A DNA stretch of 64,000 nucleotides. Origin: Setoptus koraiensis. Lineage: Eukaryota > Arthropoda. The stretch is from assembly GCA_048013815.1 (NCBI GenBank), contig CM106585.1, forward strand, positions 18,848,001 to 18,912,000. The letters are read 5' to 3'. Below the pieces are notes generated by a model, which worked only from the letters and a program-made list of their open reading frames with translations, was not told the DNA's origin and did no database searches. The translations under genes were made by a program, and so were the position numbers. Below, in pieces: positions 50,380 through 62,560 of the stretch. Position 1 is the stretch's first letter, and each line of letters starts with the position of its first letter.

Positions 50380-51870
50380 ATGATTAAGATGACCTCGGAC
50401 AGTCACAACCTGAAGACTCTTCTATCCGCAGAGCGCGCCGGAGCACTGTTTGCACCGTTTCGATCACGAACATCTAATGTGGACGGTTTCGACTCCAAAA
50501 TGAAACTCTGGATTGCAGCCATCGAGGAATGGCTAGTATCGAAAAATCAGCTCATATTCTGCCTCCATGATATACACCAGTCATTAATTTCCGACAACGG
50601 ACTCAAGCCAGACAAAGAATGTCTGAGACTAGTCATGAGTGAGATGAACCGTAGGTCTCTTATAGAAAACTTGGCCAATATACAAATGTCAGTGAACAGG
50701 GGCTCCAGTTGTGATCCATCGTATCTCGATCAGATTGTCGATCCAAACGGTTGGATCTATTGGGGAGTGAAGAATCTCATATGGAAACCTATCGAACGGG
50801 CATGCTCAATAGTTGCCGAAAATGCAAAAAAGACTCAAGATTTCTCAGATTTAATAGATAGAACTATTAAGGATCGGGATAGATTTATCTGTAAAAAATC
50901 AACAGATATTGTATCGGAAAAATTTCTAACGGAACTCACCAGAATCAGCAAAGCAGAAGAACAGACCTGCTTTGAATGGAAAAATCTATTTGAATTACTA
51001 GAGCCAATATTACCCACCATTGTTGTCATTGATACTTATTCGGAGCTCTCATTTACCTATGATTTTTTGATATTTTACTTGGTATCAAAAGAGAAAGTTA
51101 AAGTCTCGGAAGAGGGCAATTCTAAATTTATCAAAATATCCTGTTGTGATACAAGTCTATATCCAATTAAGGACGGTCTAGAAATAGGCGAGGCCGACAA
51201 AGCAATGGCTTTGCTGAAACGAGACAAAGAATCATTTACATTTGATTCGGATAGGCTAAGGCAAGAGGCCGAAGCTTGCAAGGTGGAGGCGTGTAGCTAT
51301 TATAATACTTACAAACGTAGTCAAAGTGCTTCAGCTAAGGTCAAGGCTCTGAGAAGTTTTAGGAGATATGATAATTTAAATAAGAAGGCTGAATCTAAAG
51401 AAAATCTGCTTATCAAAGTAGAATCGCTTATTCAAACACTAAAAGATACCATTTCAAATGAGTCAACATTTGAAGGCATGAGGGCTTTCAACGCGGCAAT
51501 GAAAAAATATGACGATATGAAGGATGAGGTACGCGAAGTGACCGAAGAAAACGATCAACTAATCAGGCGAACAGACCAGCAAAAAAGCGAAGTCGACACA
51601 ACCTTAGAAGAAGCTAACAACGAAGATGCATTCGATTCAGAGGATGAAGAGCTACTGAAGGAACTAGAAGCTTACAAAGAAGAACAATCTTCCATCCCTG
51701 ACGTAGCCGCCAAAGACCCTAATCCAGCTAAAACCGATCAAACATGGGATACACTTGGCGAGCGTCTCGGAAGTCTCAACATATGTGAAGAAGAATTGAA
51801 GGATTCATCAGTTAGACAATCAAGCCCAATTAAAAGTCGAGTCAAGCAGGCAATGGTGTCTAATAATTGA
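50380..51870 (+). CDS. CHMP7: CHMP7, ESCRT-II/III hybrid protein
   Basis: CHMP7 recruits ESCRT-III to the nuclear envelope for membrane sealing after mitosis. From ATG 50380 the product is 496 aa, slightly longer than the human 453. The N-terminal half matches the winged-helix ESCRT-II-like part (DSKMKLWIAAIEEWL), and the C-terminal half is a charged Snf7-type helical domain with the helix LRSFRRYDNLNKKAE. A C-terminal acidic stretch EDEELLKELEAYKEEQ resembles an MIT-interacting motif. Codons in frame upstream to 50350 lack an ATG. A second ATG at 50389 is an alternative. Convergent with Pin1. Confidence 0.88.
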   Translation: MIKMTSDSHNLKTLLSAERAGALFAPFRSRTSNVDGFDSKMKLWIAAIEEWLVSKNQLIFCLHDIHQSLISDNGLKPDKECLRLVMSEMNRRSLIENLANIQMSVNRGSSCDPSYLDQIVDPNGWIYWGVKNLIWKPIERACSIVAENAKKTQDFSDLIDRTIKDRDRFICKKSTDIVSEKFLTELTRISKAEEQTCFEWKNLFELLEPILPTIVVIDTYSELSFTYDFLIFYLVSKEKVKVSEEGNSKFIKISCCDTSLYPIKDGLEIGEADKAMALLKRDKESFTFDSDRLRQEAEACKVEACSYYNTYKRSQSASAKVKALRSFRRYDNLNKKAESKENLLIKVESLIQTLKDTISNESTFEGMRAFNAAMKKYDDMKDEVREVTEENDQLIRRTDQQKSEVDTTLEEANNEDAFDSEDEELLKELEAYKEEQSSIPDVAAKDPNPAKTDQTWDTLGERLGSLNICEEELKDSSVRQSSPIKSRVKQAMVSNN

Positions 51871-51983
51871 AATGTCGCAAATCTTTATATTATGTCTATC
51901 TGTGAGAAAGTGCCATAATAGACTTATAGTGGCGTTGCGTAATTATTAATGGGTCATGGATGATTCACGTTTTTGTTCCCTTA

Positions 51984-51989
51984 AAATAA
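51984..51989 (+). terminator. Poly(A) signal of CHMP7
   Basis: AATAAA about 114 nt after the CHMP7 stop and about 60 nt before the Pin1 3' end of coding. Confidence 0.55.
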
Positions 51990-52050
51990 ATGATATATAA
52001 TTTCTAATGTTTAAAATAATAAAAGTATGAATTATTACAAATCGTAACAA

Positions 52051-52539
52051 TCACGCTGTTCTCTTTATTATATGTATTCCTGAATCAGTCTCTACAACTT
52101 CACTTAGTTGTCCAACATCCAAATTGAAGCTGGCCTCCTCGAAGGGTTTTTGCATTTGGCCACGAGAAAAGAATCCTAGATCGCCACCTTTTTTAGCCGA
52201 TGAACAATCAGAGTACTTTTGTGCCAAATCTTCAAATAGCTCCTCACCGGAGACAATTTTTTCTCGATATTCCATGACTAATTTTTTAGCCTCGTCCATG
52301 GTTCGAGTAATGTTGTCTTCTCTCCAACTAGAGGGCCTTCTACTGCCCTTGTGTTTGACTAATAAATGAGATGCCCTCACCTTGGATGACATAGTCTGGG
52401 CCTCATCAGCTGAGGGCGGTTCCCATTGAGAACTACCTGTATAGAAATTGAAGTAGTATGTGCGACCGTTTGATCGAGATTGTCTTACTTCCCAGCCTGC
52501 GGGCAAGTCAGTAGCATCAGTATTTTCGTGATCGGCCAT
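52051..52539 (-). CDS. dod: Pin1/dodo phospho-specific prolyl isomerase
   Basis: Pin1 isomerises pSer/pThr-Pro bonds in mitotic and signalling proteins. 162 aa in one exon, the usual length. The WW domain (residues 12-42) has Trp16, Tyr28/Tyr29 and Trp39, with QSRSNGR as the phosphate-binding loop. The parvulin domain has His58 in ASHLLVKH, Lys62, the phosphate-binding pair Arg67-Arg68, Cys112 in [15 protein letters not shown] and His156 near the end (GIHIIKRTA). All catalytic positions known from human Pin1 are kept. The start ATG follows TATCAAGC. Confidence 0.97.
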   Translation of the reverse strand: MADHENTDATDLPAGWEVRQSRSNGRTYYFNFYTGSSQWEPPSADEAQTMSSKVRASHLLVKHKGSRRPSSWREDNITRTMDEAKKLVMEYREKIVSGEELFEDLAQKYSDCSSAKKGGDLGFFSRGQMQKPFEEASFNLDVGQLSEVVETDSGIHIIKRTA

Positions 52540-54207
52540 GCTTGATATGATGCTGTAGCAGTTAATAATCTATGAATTTATCCTGTCTTGATGTGTATGT
52601 CAAAGAGATGAACAATCAGGGAGCAGTATTGATTGTTTCTATGTTTGATCCAATTGCTTTGTCAAATTTTCGTTTGTCTGTTGCAGATCTCTGTCACATG
52701 GAATTATCGACTGATTTGTTTGGCGATTTTTCAGGTGGCGAACGAAGATATCAACACTAGCAACAGTAGCAAAGATGTTTGCAACGTTTATGACGACACT
52801 GGAGACAAGTCAAGGTATCTCAATAACGCCGTAAATTCAATGAGGAGACGAGATAGTTACCTGTGATTGTAAGTGAAAAGTGATTATTATAACATGCCAT
52901 GTGATGCCGACTATACCTATATTATCAAATGTCATATCATATGGTTGCGTCGCTCTTTTGTGTGCCTGTGTGTGCGTGCGTTAGTCTTGAGCATCACAGG
53001 CGAACGAGTGCACTTTCCCCCTTGACAAACGATTCTCGTTTGAGAATCTCTTGTGATTTAAAATTGTCAGCGCCGTCAAATTGTCAGTCGACACTCTGAC
53101 AAACACTCTTGTGAGCTAGCAAACTTGTTGAAAGTGTCAACCCCGATGATTCGATCTCACAGTGTTGCCTTCAATTACGCATCAATTCGATTTCGTCCGG
53201 ACAATGATCAAACAACGGCCATCGGGCCTCTTCTTGAGCGCCTCAGTCCGGCACGGTCATTTGTTGGGATACAGGTCACGTTGGTTCGGAAAACAAAAAC
53301 CTAAATGGATTGTGACAAAACAAAACTTGACAACTTGTGCTCACATTGGAACGATTACTTCTCAAGTTCACCACCTACACGAGCACCAGTGTTGGTTCGG
53401 AACCGGCGCGTCTCCCACATCGACAGTTCTATCTCAAATAATGTCTCGAAATAATGTCCAGTCTTGCCACCAACCAATTAGAGGCCTGTCAACATGTCTG
53501 TCAGATATTTGTCGAATGACTGGACAAATGACGGTTGTAATGAATGTGACGCAACACCGGTGTGTTTATACTAACACAAAAGACTTGACATGTGATTTAC
53601 GCGCAACTATTTTCGCGCGCCAATTTCGAACATTTTGACGCATCGGGCGTGAATAGTTGGGCGAACCGAATCCACCGATGACTTGGGGTCCAATTCGGGG
53701 TTACTTTTGGACCGAACAAGTTGGACGGTGTTGCTCCTTGTTGATCATCTGCAGCGATGGGTTCATTAATATCAAAGTGATACCAATGAGTTGCTGCCGG
53801 TTAATCGTTGCAATGTAACAATGTTCAGGCAATTGGGCCAGATAGGATGCTTGGCTGAGCACTTGTCCGGGGCGCGCATCCCTTTTTCTCTTATTAATCA
53901 GAGGCAATTTGCCATAGATGGACAGAGATAAATTGAACTGAGTATGCATCAGTAAATAGACTGATTCGGCGCGATCATTTAGTATTTAGTGCCGGGCGGC
54001 GTTGGTGGCGTTTTTTGTGGGGGCCCGGGCCGGGTTGTTTGGAGCACCAATGATAAACACCATTAAACACCTAATGATGCCGGCCAGACAGCGGGCCCCC
54101 AGAGACGCTGTTGTAACAAAAAGTAAGAGTATTCTTGTTCTCGTTGACCAGATCTCGTCGAGCTGGGCCCACGATACAAGCGGGCGACTACGGCGACTGC
54201 TGAACTG

Positions 54208-54298
54208 GGGCAATTCGCACAATTCGGACAGTTCGCACAATTCGGACAGTTCGGACAATTCCTACAATTCCGACAATGCCGACAGTAGTGACAGTACT
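54208..54298. repeat. 9-bp tandem repeat ACAATTCGG/ACAGTTCGG
   Basis: About ten degenerate units of CACAATTCGGACAGTTCGG type. The 9-bp period keeps frames open and yields NSDSSHNSDS and CPNCANCPN peptides on the two strands; neither is likely real. Confidence 0.85.
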
Positions 54299-55900
54299 GA
54301 AAATAGAGGAGCGAATAACGGAAAGGCAATTGATCATTGCCATAACTAAACGGGCGCGTGCCGGGCGAAAGAGCAGTTAACAGCAAAATGTGAACGGTCA
54401 CATAATATTTGCGGATACACCGACAAGAACAGGATTTTTGCGATATTGCGAGCGCCATTTGCTAAGACTCGTTTACATCATTGGTGGTCGTCTCAATCAA
54501 TCATTCTTCATTTTGTTTGTTTGTGCACTGTCGGTGATACTTTTGGCACAACAGACAGACAGACAGAGCTAATACAACACGTACAAGTAGCGCGTAATAA
54601 TATAATTATCGCTCTCTCCTCCAGTCATCAGTGAACTGTCACGCTGGCGTCTCATCGCGGTCGTCTGATTACGAGAGCTAGGGCTTCTTTCACTGGAGCG
54701 AATGCGTTAAGATGATCGACATAAATGTATCGTGGATGGATAAAAGGGGCGCTGGCGGCCGCGATAATAATGCTAGTTATCATGGTATTATATCGCACGA
54801 TATCGATTAAATTATGGCGACGGGCTGCTGGCTAGGAATCGTTTATTAAAACGCTTGCTCGTGTTGTGGCCCGTGCAAGTGGTTGTGTGAACAGGGCGCC
54901 GTCAAGTCGCTAATCAACATGAGAACGACATTTAGTTTGGGCGACAATTTAGATAAGACGGGTTTAGTTTGGTTGAGCAGTGGTAGGTGCGTGGGGCCCG
55001 GCTAGAAGTGACCCAATTGCAGTGAATAGATCGACTCAAATGAGCGAAAATGTGTCCATGGTGCCATCTAGTATTTCATGTCGCGCTCGCCGGCTGTATT
55101 ATATAATATGAGGAGGACAAGTGCAAGTCGAGTTGAGTCGTTGGTCGCCGGAAGGAAACGCGAGACACTGATCATCTTAACCGGCGCCCGAGTGAGTTTT
55201 GCATGCAGGCGATTAGCTGGCGCTGCTGGTAGCTGCATGGTTGCATAAACAACACGACGATTGATGGGCGCCCCGTTATTTGGGCGACCTCATCATCGTC
55301 GTCGGGCCCAAGTGAGCCGGCAATGTCGTCGCTGGCTGGCCGATATGTCGCCGGTTATTATACTTGCGCCGGCTGTATGCAGTTTGTAAGTGTTGGCTCT
55401 GGCGCATAAGAATGCCACCAAGAAATGCTATTACCATAATGGTGGTGGCTGGCGATCACTTTGTTATTGTCCGAACAGTTTGAACGGTTATTGTGTGTAT
55501 TCGGGCCAGCAAGTGTAATCGCCATACGATAGACGACACACACACACACACTCGTGACGCAACGATCGTCGTGATGAATCATTTCAGTTGACTGCGCCCC
55601 CTATATCTATCTATATATACATGGTTGTATATATATTTTTATAAATATAGATATAAACTCAATCTTTGCTCGCATCTCATTACTGGCGCCTCGCGTCTTG
55701 CCAGCAACATGCTGGCCAATGTAGCCAGCGTGTCGCTGGGATGATGATCCGATTGTCATCGCACATGCCAGAGCGTTCAGTGGCGATGGGCACGCCAGAG
55801 ATCATGAATGAATTAATCGCCATGAATAGGGCAATAAATCACTGTTACTAGTTGGCGAGATGTGTGCACCTTCAATTTCTCTGACCAGACAACTGCAGCA

Positions 55901-55948
55901 CCAACAACAACAGCGGCAACAACAACAACAGCAACAGCTACGACAACA
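55901..55948. repeat. CAA/CAG trinucleotide tract
   Basis: Interrupted CAACAACAACAG microsatellite. Confidence 0.9.
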
Positions 55949-56381
55949 AAGAGAATTGCCGTTTGTTCTTTTGGTGGTGTTGTGGTTGGTGTTGTTGTTG
56001 CTGATGCTGATGTGCTCACATGAGTGTCTAATACTCACACTTTTTGATGCTCATGATGCTAATTCACAAACACACTCGCTATTATGTAATACTGTCTGTG
56101 TCTCTGGCAGTATGTTTATGTGAGCGATACATGTCTATAGCTGGGCGAACGAGAACGAGAATGGGGGGCCGCGCGCGAATTGTTTACGAAGTACTTTCAC
56201 TTCGAGAATGAGATTATCCGGCGGAATCTCTTTTTGTTGTTGCTGGTAACCACTCACAAGGGCGCTGTCTACCACCATACAAGCACACTAGAATGCACTG
56301 GAATGGAATAGAGTGAGCTCCATTCTCTACATCACACCGAGACATTTCATATTATCATGTGAATGATAGGATTATCAGAGT

Positions 56382-56404
56382 GACACACACACACACACAC
56401 ACAC
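56382..56404. repeat. (AC)n microsatellite
   Basis: About eleven AC dinucleotides. Confidence 0.95.
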
Positions 56405-56593
56405 GCGACACAAAATAACTGTCATCGTGTTTGTTGTTGATGATTCTTGGAATTCAAGTCACACACGCAAATTCTCGAATATTGTGTGCTCCGCTTACAA
56501 TGTGTGACAAACAAGCAGCTCGACAACGATCTCAGGCTCGGCAAAGAGTGGCGACTTGTGTAACCCTTCTGAGAACAATCATCTTTGATTCGC

Positions 56594-56668
56594 AGCAACA
56601 ACAGCGCCAGCAACACCACCAACAACAACGACATCAACAACAACAACAACAACAGCAACAGCGACAAC
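56594..56668. repeat. CAA/CAG trinucleotide tract
   Basis: Long interrupted CAA tract; gives a poly-Gln frame on plus and a poly-Leu frame on minus, neither linked to a domain. Confidence 0.9.
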
Positions 56669-57511
56669 GTCGACGGCAGGGCAAAACGGTCGCCGCGTGT
56701 GTCAGAGCCGGGCCAGTCATTTGCTAACAAGTAAGTCGAATACGACACAGTTAACACCGACACCGACGCCGACAACGATCAACGGGCAAACAAGTTACGT
56801 GAGGCGTAGAGCAAACGTGTGCCCAATCACTCACTAATGAGTCTGGCGCTAGTTGCCCGGCGAAGTTTCAAGTAACAAGTGCACAAGTAACGAGCCCAAC
56901 GGGTGACACAATAATTGAATTGCTCTCAATAAGATGCACTATACGCATTTGCCATTGATATGGTGAGTTTTACGCAACAGTATTGTGACGCAACAGTATC
57001 GCACCCAACATGCACTAGAGGGCACCCGATTCAGGGCTAAATAAACTGAATAAACTGACTGTATCAAGACGATGAGAGAGTGAGAGACGAGATTGTGGCG
57101 TGCTGCAGACTGCGCAAGCGAGATGGGGGCCTCCAGTCGCAAAATAATTGCAAAACCCGCGCTGGCCCTCGCTGGCACAGTATGGCTGACGACGCTAGGG
57201 GGACTGGATAAACACAACGACAATTCTATTGAGCTTCGAATGCGCTCACTTACGCAACACTGTATTCAGTGTTGTTGCTCTAAATTGTGTGTCGCTGAAA
57301 ATTACAACACAACGACTACTCAACTATTCATACTGTTATAGGCCCGGCGCTGTTGGCCTCTTTTTTTTTGTACGACCACCATCAACGAGCATTGAATTGT
57401 GGCCATCGGATCGATGGTGATCAAACTCGATTTTCATTGCATCGATGGGCCAACAATGTGTGGGCCCATCGGACAAAATGACGATTTTTGCCGTAAGCCT
57501 CATTGGGCACA

Positions 57512-57536
57512 AACACACACACACACACACACACAC
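57512..57536. repeat. (AC)n microsatellite
   Basis: About twelve AC dinucleotides. Confidence 0.95.
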
Positions 57537-58939
57537 GCACCGTTATAAGTTATGTAATAATAGATATTTGCTCTCTATCCGGCGGCGATCGTCGTCGTGT
57601 GTCGTGTCCATTGTATGTTCAAATCTAGTTGATTGTATGACCAACTGGCCCTGAATGAAATGTGCTGCCGGCAAGTTAAGCCGGCCAAGCTGCAATAATC
57701 GGCTGACACGTTTCACAGTCATTGTGTTGCTGTCCGACACAAATCCACACGTAAAACGAGGTTTGTTCTTGGGGCCGTACGCACACAATTGATGAAATGG
57801 CACAATAGCCACCACTTACAACAGTGTCGGTCTAGCAAGATGGCAGAGGATAATTCTAAATTTAGCCACTAGAAAGCTATCAATAGCTAGATATCAATAG
57901 CTCTCTAGATGACAGTCGTAACCGCACAGTCGTTTTTGGTTTGATGACATTCAATATTGGACACTCCAAATGGCCACCAATCTCGGCGAGTTGCAGTAAT
58001 CAAGTTAGATATTGCAAGCACAAAAATCTGTTAGTCATGTTTGATTTCCAGTGATAACGTTGGGATAATATCGCAATATCGCCGTGCCTATTCAATGGTG
58101 GCCAGGGGGTGACCTTTTCACCATCGGTTAGCCATCGAGGTTTTTGGCAGCGATGCCAGCACCTACTGAACCATTGAAAATTATACCCGACATACACCTG
58201 TCATGTGAACAATGCTGTGGATACGATTATCGGCTGCCATAATTCATCTATAGGCTCTGACGAATTTCCTCACTAATTGACAAACAGAGAAAAAATGAAA
58301 CGGCTCGGCCCGAATTGTGGCAAGTTACAAACTCAAATTGAGTTCCCAACCAACGCGAAAACATGGCCGCTCGTGCTGATGCGAGGAGAGATGCATTGGC
58401 CGGCCCGGTCGGATTTGCAATTTATATGGTTTCGTCGCTTAAAGCCCAAGAATAAATCACATAGAGAAAAATTCAAATATTGCTCGTTTTCACTTTGTCG
58501 TCAGAGAATGGCATTTCACTTAAACCTCCCCTAACCTTTCGTCCCATCGAAACTATTTCCGTCCTATCGAAACTGTTTTCGTCCTGTTCGAACTCATCCG
58601 TTCGAGTTTCGCCAAACTTCCTCCGGGCCTCGGAGAAAAAATCGCAAAACTAATTTCGGTAAACATCGGTGCTGGGAAATTTCGGGTGAAACCAATCTGA
58701 AAGTTCATCGCCGACCTTGCTCCACAGACAACGAATGCACTGCAGTTCAGCGGGCGCATTCGCGGATGCCATTCAACAACGATTCTGACCAACAGGAACC
58801 GGCTCCCAGAATAGCGATTAGTTGAATAGTTGATATAGCTGGCCTCTGCTGGAATGCCACGAATAATCCACATACAAAAATAGGTGAACAACGGGCTGGC
58901 CAGCTTGGCACAACCATTTAGTTACATGACATTATGATA

Positions 58940-59024
58940 TTGCCAATGGAAATTTTAGATTTTTTTCCCGAAATTTTTTTAAAGTTTTTTTTTTCCGAAA
59001 AAAATCTAAAATTTTCATCGGCAA
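58940..59024. repeat. 28-bp inverted repeat with 29-nt T-rich loop
   Basis: Arms 58940-58967 (starts TTGCCAATGGAAATTTTAGA) and 58997-59024 pair at 26 of 28 positions. Loop 58968-58996 is T-rich. Size and near-perfect stem resemble a small hairpin precursor or a tiny foldback element; it is AT-rich within GC-rich DNA. Confidence 0.88.
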
Positions 59025-59095
59025 AGGGCGAAGGTGAGGGGCGATTGCTGCAACGTGGTAATAGTTGGCGAATTGCCCGTGCTGACAATCAGGTT

Positions 59096-59119
59096 GCTGG
59101 CTGGCTGGCTGGCTGGCTC
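59096..59119. repeat. (GGCT)n microsatellite
   Basis: Five GGCT units; further short runs of the same unit occur near 60849-60870 and 60981-61003, all in the right flank. Confidence 0.85.
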
Positions 59120-60440
59120 GATGGCCCGAAATGGCGCTCGGTCGGTTTGGTCGGGGCCCACTAAATACTCACTCAATAACATCTGAGCGCCTTGTCCAGG
59201 TGGCTAAGCAAATCTCAAACGATGTGGTTTTGTTGGGCCGTTAGTGACGATTATTATCAGCGAACGACGTAATGTGTGATGCGAACTAACAACGACATTT
59301 CTATTTGTCGGACAACTCGATGACAATGCGCAATGTCATGCGAGTTGCGCGTTGTATCGCGCCACGAATATTCTTGCGGATAATTGCGAGCGGCCACTGT
59401 CTGTCAGCATTTCCAATGCCGATCCTTTGAATGCTGCGTTGTCGCCAGGTTTAAATTAGATCCCAGCAAACTGATTAGCCGAGGGCTCGATTACGAGACG
59501 ACGAAAACGCGTGCTTTCGAGAGCAACTCAATTTATTTTGCTCACCCATTCTCACCGAAAAACTTTTTACGTCTGCCCCTCGAATGGCCGGCGACTAACT
59601 AAGGTCCAATTTGGACGTTACTTACATGGGGCCTGTAACGGGATCAGATTTCGGGGGGCCCAATTGTGCAGCCGAGGCACAGTTTTACTTCTAGTGAAAT
59701 GCAATCAGCACTTGCCAGTGATTCGGACATGCTGGCGCTATTTTTGTGTTTGTTAGTTGGTTGTGCGTGCTGAATTTACTTTCACGTGTTTTGCGTGCTT
59801 ATAACGCGTGTTGTGAGAACGTTTTTTCGCTCATAAACTTTTTGCCAGCTTACAATATGTGTCTGCTATAGTAGAATAGTCAGACGACGAAACGACCAAA
59901 AGAAACGACCAAAAAGTAAGACCTCTAGCGGTTGCAGTTGTCGTGTGTGTTCAAATAGAGATTGAGGCCATTAATTTTTCAACTTTTGAACTTTGAACAA
60001 CAGTTGAGCAGGGGAAAATATTTGTCGTTAGTTTTTCTTCAAAAAAAGGGGCCACTCACGACCGGCTAGCCGATAGTCGTCAACAATCGATTCTAACAAG
60101 TTGCCATGTCTAGACGAGAATTTCGTGCGCACAGTGGGCCTCAACTTTCGTGCTACATGCCGCTGATACTGCCAGTAAACGGTTACTAATTAATTCCGCA
60201 TTCGGATGCTGGCTTAGAGGGGCACAGAGTTGCGAAGCAGACAAGCGGCGGGGCCCCACAGAGCCGAGCAGAGGCGAGTGAATGCATTAATGGAGATCTT
60301 GACGGGGGAAACTTGCACGAATTCGCAAACTTGGTCTCGATGTCCGCGGTGAATTTCGTCACTATTTCGCAACGCCGTTGTGGCTCTTGTCGCGTATGCG
60401 ACCGGGCCGGTGCCGGTGATCGCGGCATGCATGAACGGGC

Positions 60441-60500
60441 GAGATCGGGCAATTGCGGGCGGAATCGGGCGAGATCGGGCAATTGCGGGCGAGATCGGGC
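60441..60500. repeat. 30-bp tandem repeat, two copies
   Basis: GAGATCGGGCAATTGCGGGC occurs at 60441-60460 and 60471-60490, each followed by a GRATCGGGC-type ten-mer, so the period is 30 bp. Confidence 0.85.
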
Positions 60501-62218
60501 GATCGCGGCAGGTCACAACGTCGCTCAATGGACCAATCAAAAACAATTAGGAGGCAATAATAGCATAATAACAATTACAGCCGCCGCGACGATATTCGCC
60601 CACTCGAATTGGTCAACTTATTGCAGCAGCGCGCAGTGTCCGGCTGGCTCATTGGCCCACTGACCGACGGGCCGGCCAAATGGGGCCCCTAATGACAGCC
60701 GAAATTCCCGGGAACAGCCCGCCGCAGCAGCTACTTGCGGTCTAGTCCAGCCTGACAAGCTTGGGCCCGACAAGCGGTTGTGTGTGTTGGCCCCAGATTT
60801 GGGCGCCATCATACGGTGGTACTGAATTTATTATTTGTCTACTGAACGCTGGCTGGCTGGCTGGCTGGCCTGTTTGTTGTCATGTTTACCGTTGCAGCAG
60901 CGCGGCTAGTTGCGGCGCCACGAGCACACCACAACAGCTGATGCCCAAATAGCAAGTTGGGGCCCCCACTGGCACCCATTGCTGGCTGGCTGGCTGGCTG
61001 GCTGCATGCACGATATCGCGTATCCCGGATGGATGGAAATGGCGCAAAAATAACAAACAAGCTGCATCGGCCAGCAAACAAACAGCGCCACTCTTGTTTT
61101 GAGCGGGGCCCACTCTAAACAAGATGTGACCCCATATTATATATCGCTTGTGTGTGTGTGTATCGGTAACAAAGGCCTCTCCCGAGAGTGTTGGCTGCAA
61201 GTCTGTGCAACTATCAAAGCCCGCAAACAACGGATATCTGCTCCGTCGGTCGGGGCCCGCTCCCTCGCTCCCTTTCTCCCTTTCTGTCTTGCTGAGTGGC
61301 CCGGCATCCACTTGCTGTCTTGCCGCGATCCGATCAGATGGGGCGCCCCTTAGAAAGGGGGGGCCCCTTTCGAAATGGTGGCTTTCTTATCGGCCTCGCA
61401 TCGACTAAATAGCCCGCAGACAGGCCGCCATTGTGTGCGTAATCCCGGCCAGCTTACGCTCTGGCGGCATGAATGGGGCCCGTGGCTGCCGGTCGCCATC
61501 AACTGCCACCATTTACTATTAAGTGGTAATCAATATTTGCCCCTTTCTAATCTAACCGTCTTCGTCTTCTTTTCACTCATCAGCGCGCGCACTTTGCGAA
61601 TGCTCGCCAATCACGAGTCGTGATATCTCGAATAAAAGGTGATGTCTGCGCGATTATGGAAGCCGATTCGTATCGCCAATCATTTGCCATATTATTGCCG
61701 GCCCTCTCATTCTCAATATGGCTGGCCAATAATATGGCCGGGCAATAATATGGCTGGGCAAGAAGCCAGAAAGTTGGTCGGTCGAATGGCCGCGTTCGAC
61801 GGCCGCATCGATTGCGCCCACGAGCGAGAAGTCAATCAGAGCGACAGTAGCGCCCCGAAAGGAACGTTGGGGCGAGTTTGTGGGCCCGAGTCAATAAAAA
61901 TCATTCGTTTGGGCTCTTTTTGGAAATTGTCGCCACCGCTTATGCCCACAGTAAAACTCGAGTCTGTCTGCGCGCAAGTGCATTTTATTGTCTTTTTTCT
62001 CGCGAGCCCGGCTCTCCAATTCATTTGGCGAGGTTGTAAATTATATCGACCGGGACCATTGACCCAAAATGATATCTCTCGGTATCGCGAGAGCGATTTC
62101 ACGCCGGAGAATTCGCGTAAACGATTTGCGGCGCACATGCGGCAGTATGATAATGAGCGAACAGTATATAGCGAATAGATAACGCCGCCACCGTCTCCAG
62201 TCTGTCTGGCGTCTCAGC

Positions 62219-62278
62219 CGGCCATTCGGCCGGCGATTCAGTCGGCAATTCGGTCGGCGATCCGGGCGGCGATTCGGC
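62219..62278. repeat. 12-bp tandem repeat, 5 copies
   Basis: Five degenerate copies of CGGCGATTCGGC. The minus-strand Pro/Glu-rich frame over it is a repeat artefact. Confidence 0.85.
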
Positions 62279-62430
62279 GGAAACCGACTGTCGCAGTCGC
62301 AGGAAATGAATTTCATTTTCATTCATTTCGTCCCATACGTCGGGCACAAAATGAATTAAATTCGGGCGGCGGGCGGGTTTTTTCCCATTCTCCAGATTGG
62401 CCCAAATTGGCGCGACATTTCAGTTGGTTT

Positions 62431-62560
62431 CTTCGGGTTTCTCCAGGTTTCTTCGGGTTTCTCCGGGTTTCTTCGGGTTTCTCCGGGTTTCTTCGGGTTT
62501 CTTCGGGTTTCTTCGGGTTTCTCCGGGTTTCTTCGGGTTTCTCCGGGTTTCTTCGGGTTT
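62431..62560. repeat. 10-bp tandem repeat, 13 copies
   Basis: Thirteen copies of CTYCGGGTTT; copies differ mostly at one C/T position, and one copy has CAGG for CGGG. Since ten is not a multiple of three, all three frames cycle through the same peptide, so open frames here (FLRVSPGFFG on plus) are not coding evidence. It is the cleanest minisatellite of the window and likely variable between individuals. Confidence 0.95.

Noticed and set aside
53162-53638. 158-codon open frame with several Cys/His.
   Set aside because: The Cys/His spacing fits no zinc-finger family I know and there is no further support.
61639-62178. 179-codon open frame in the right flank.
   Set aside because: No domain; an antisense frame of 100 codons overlaps it; composition is that of the flank.
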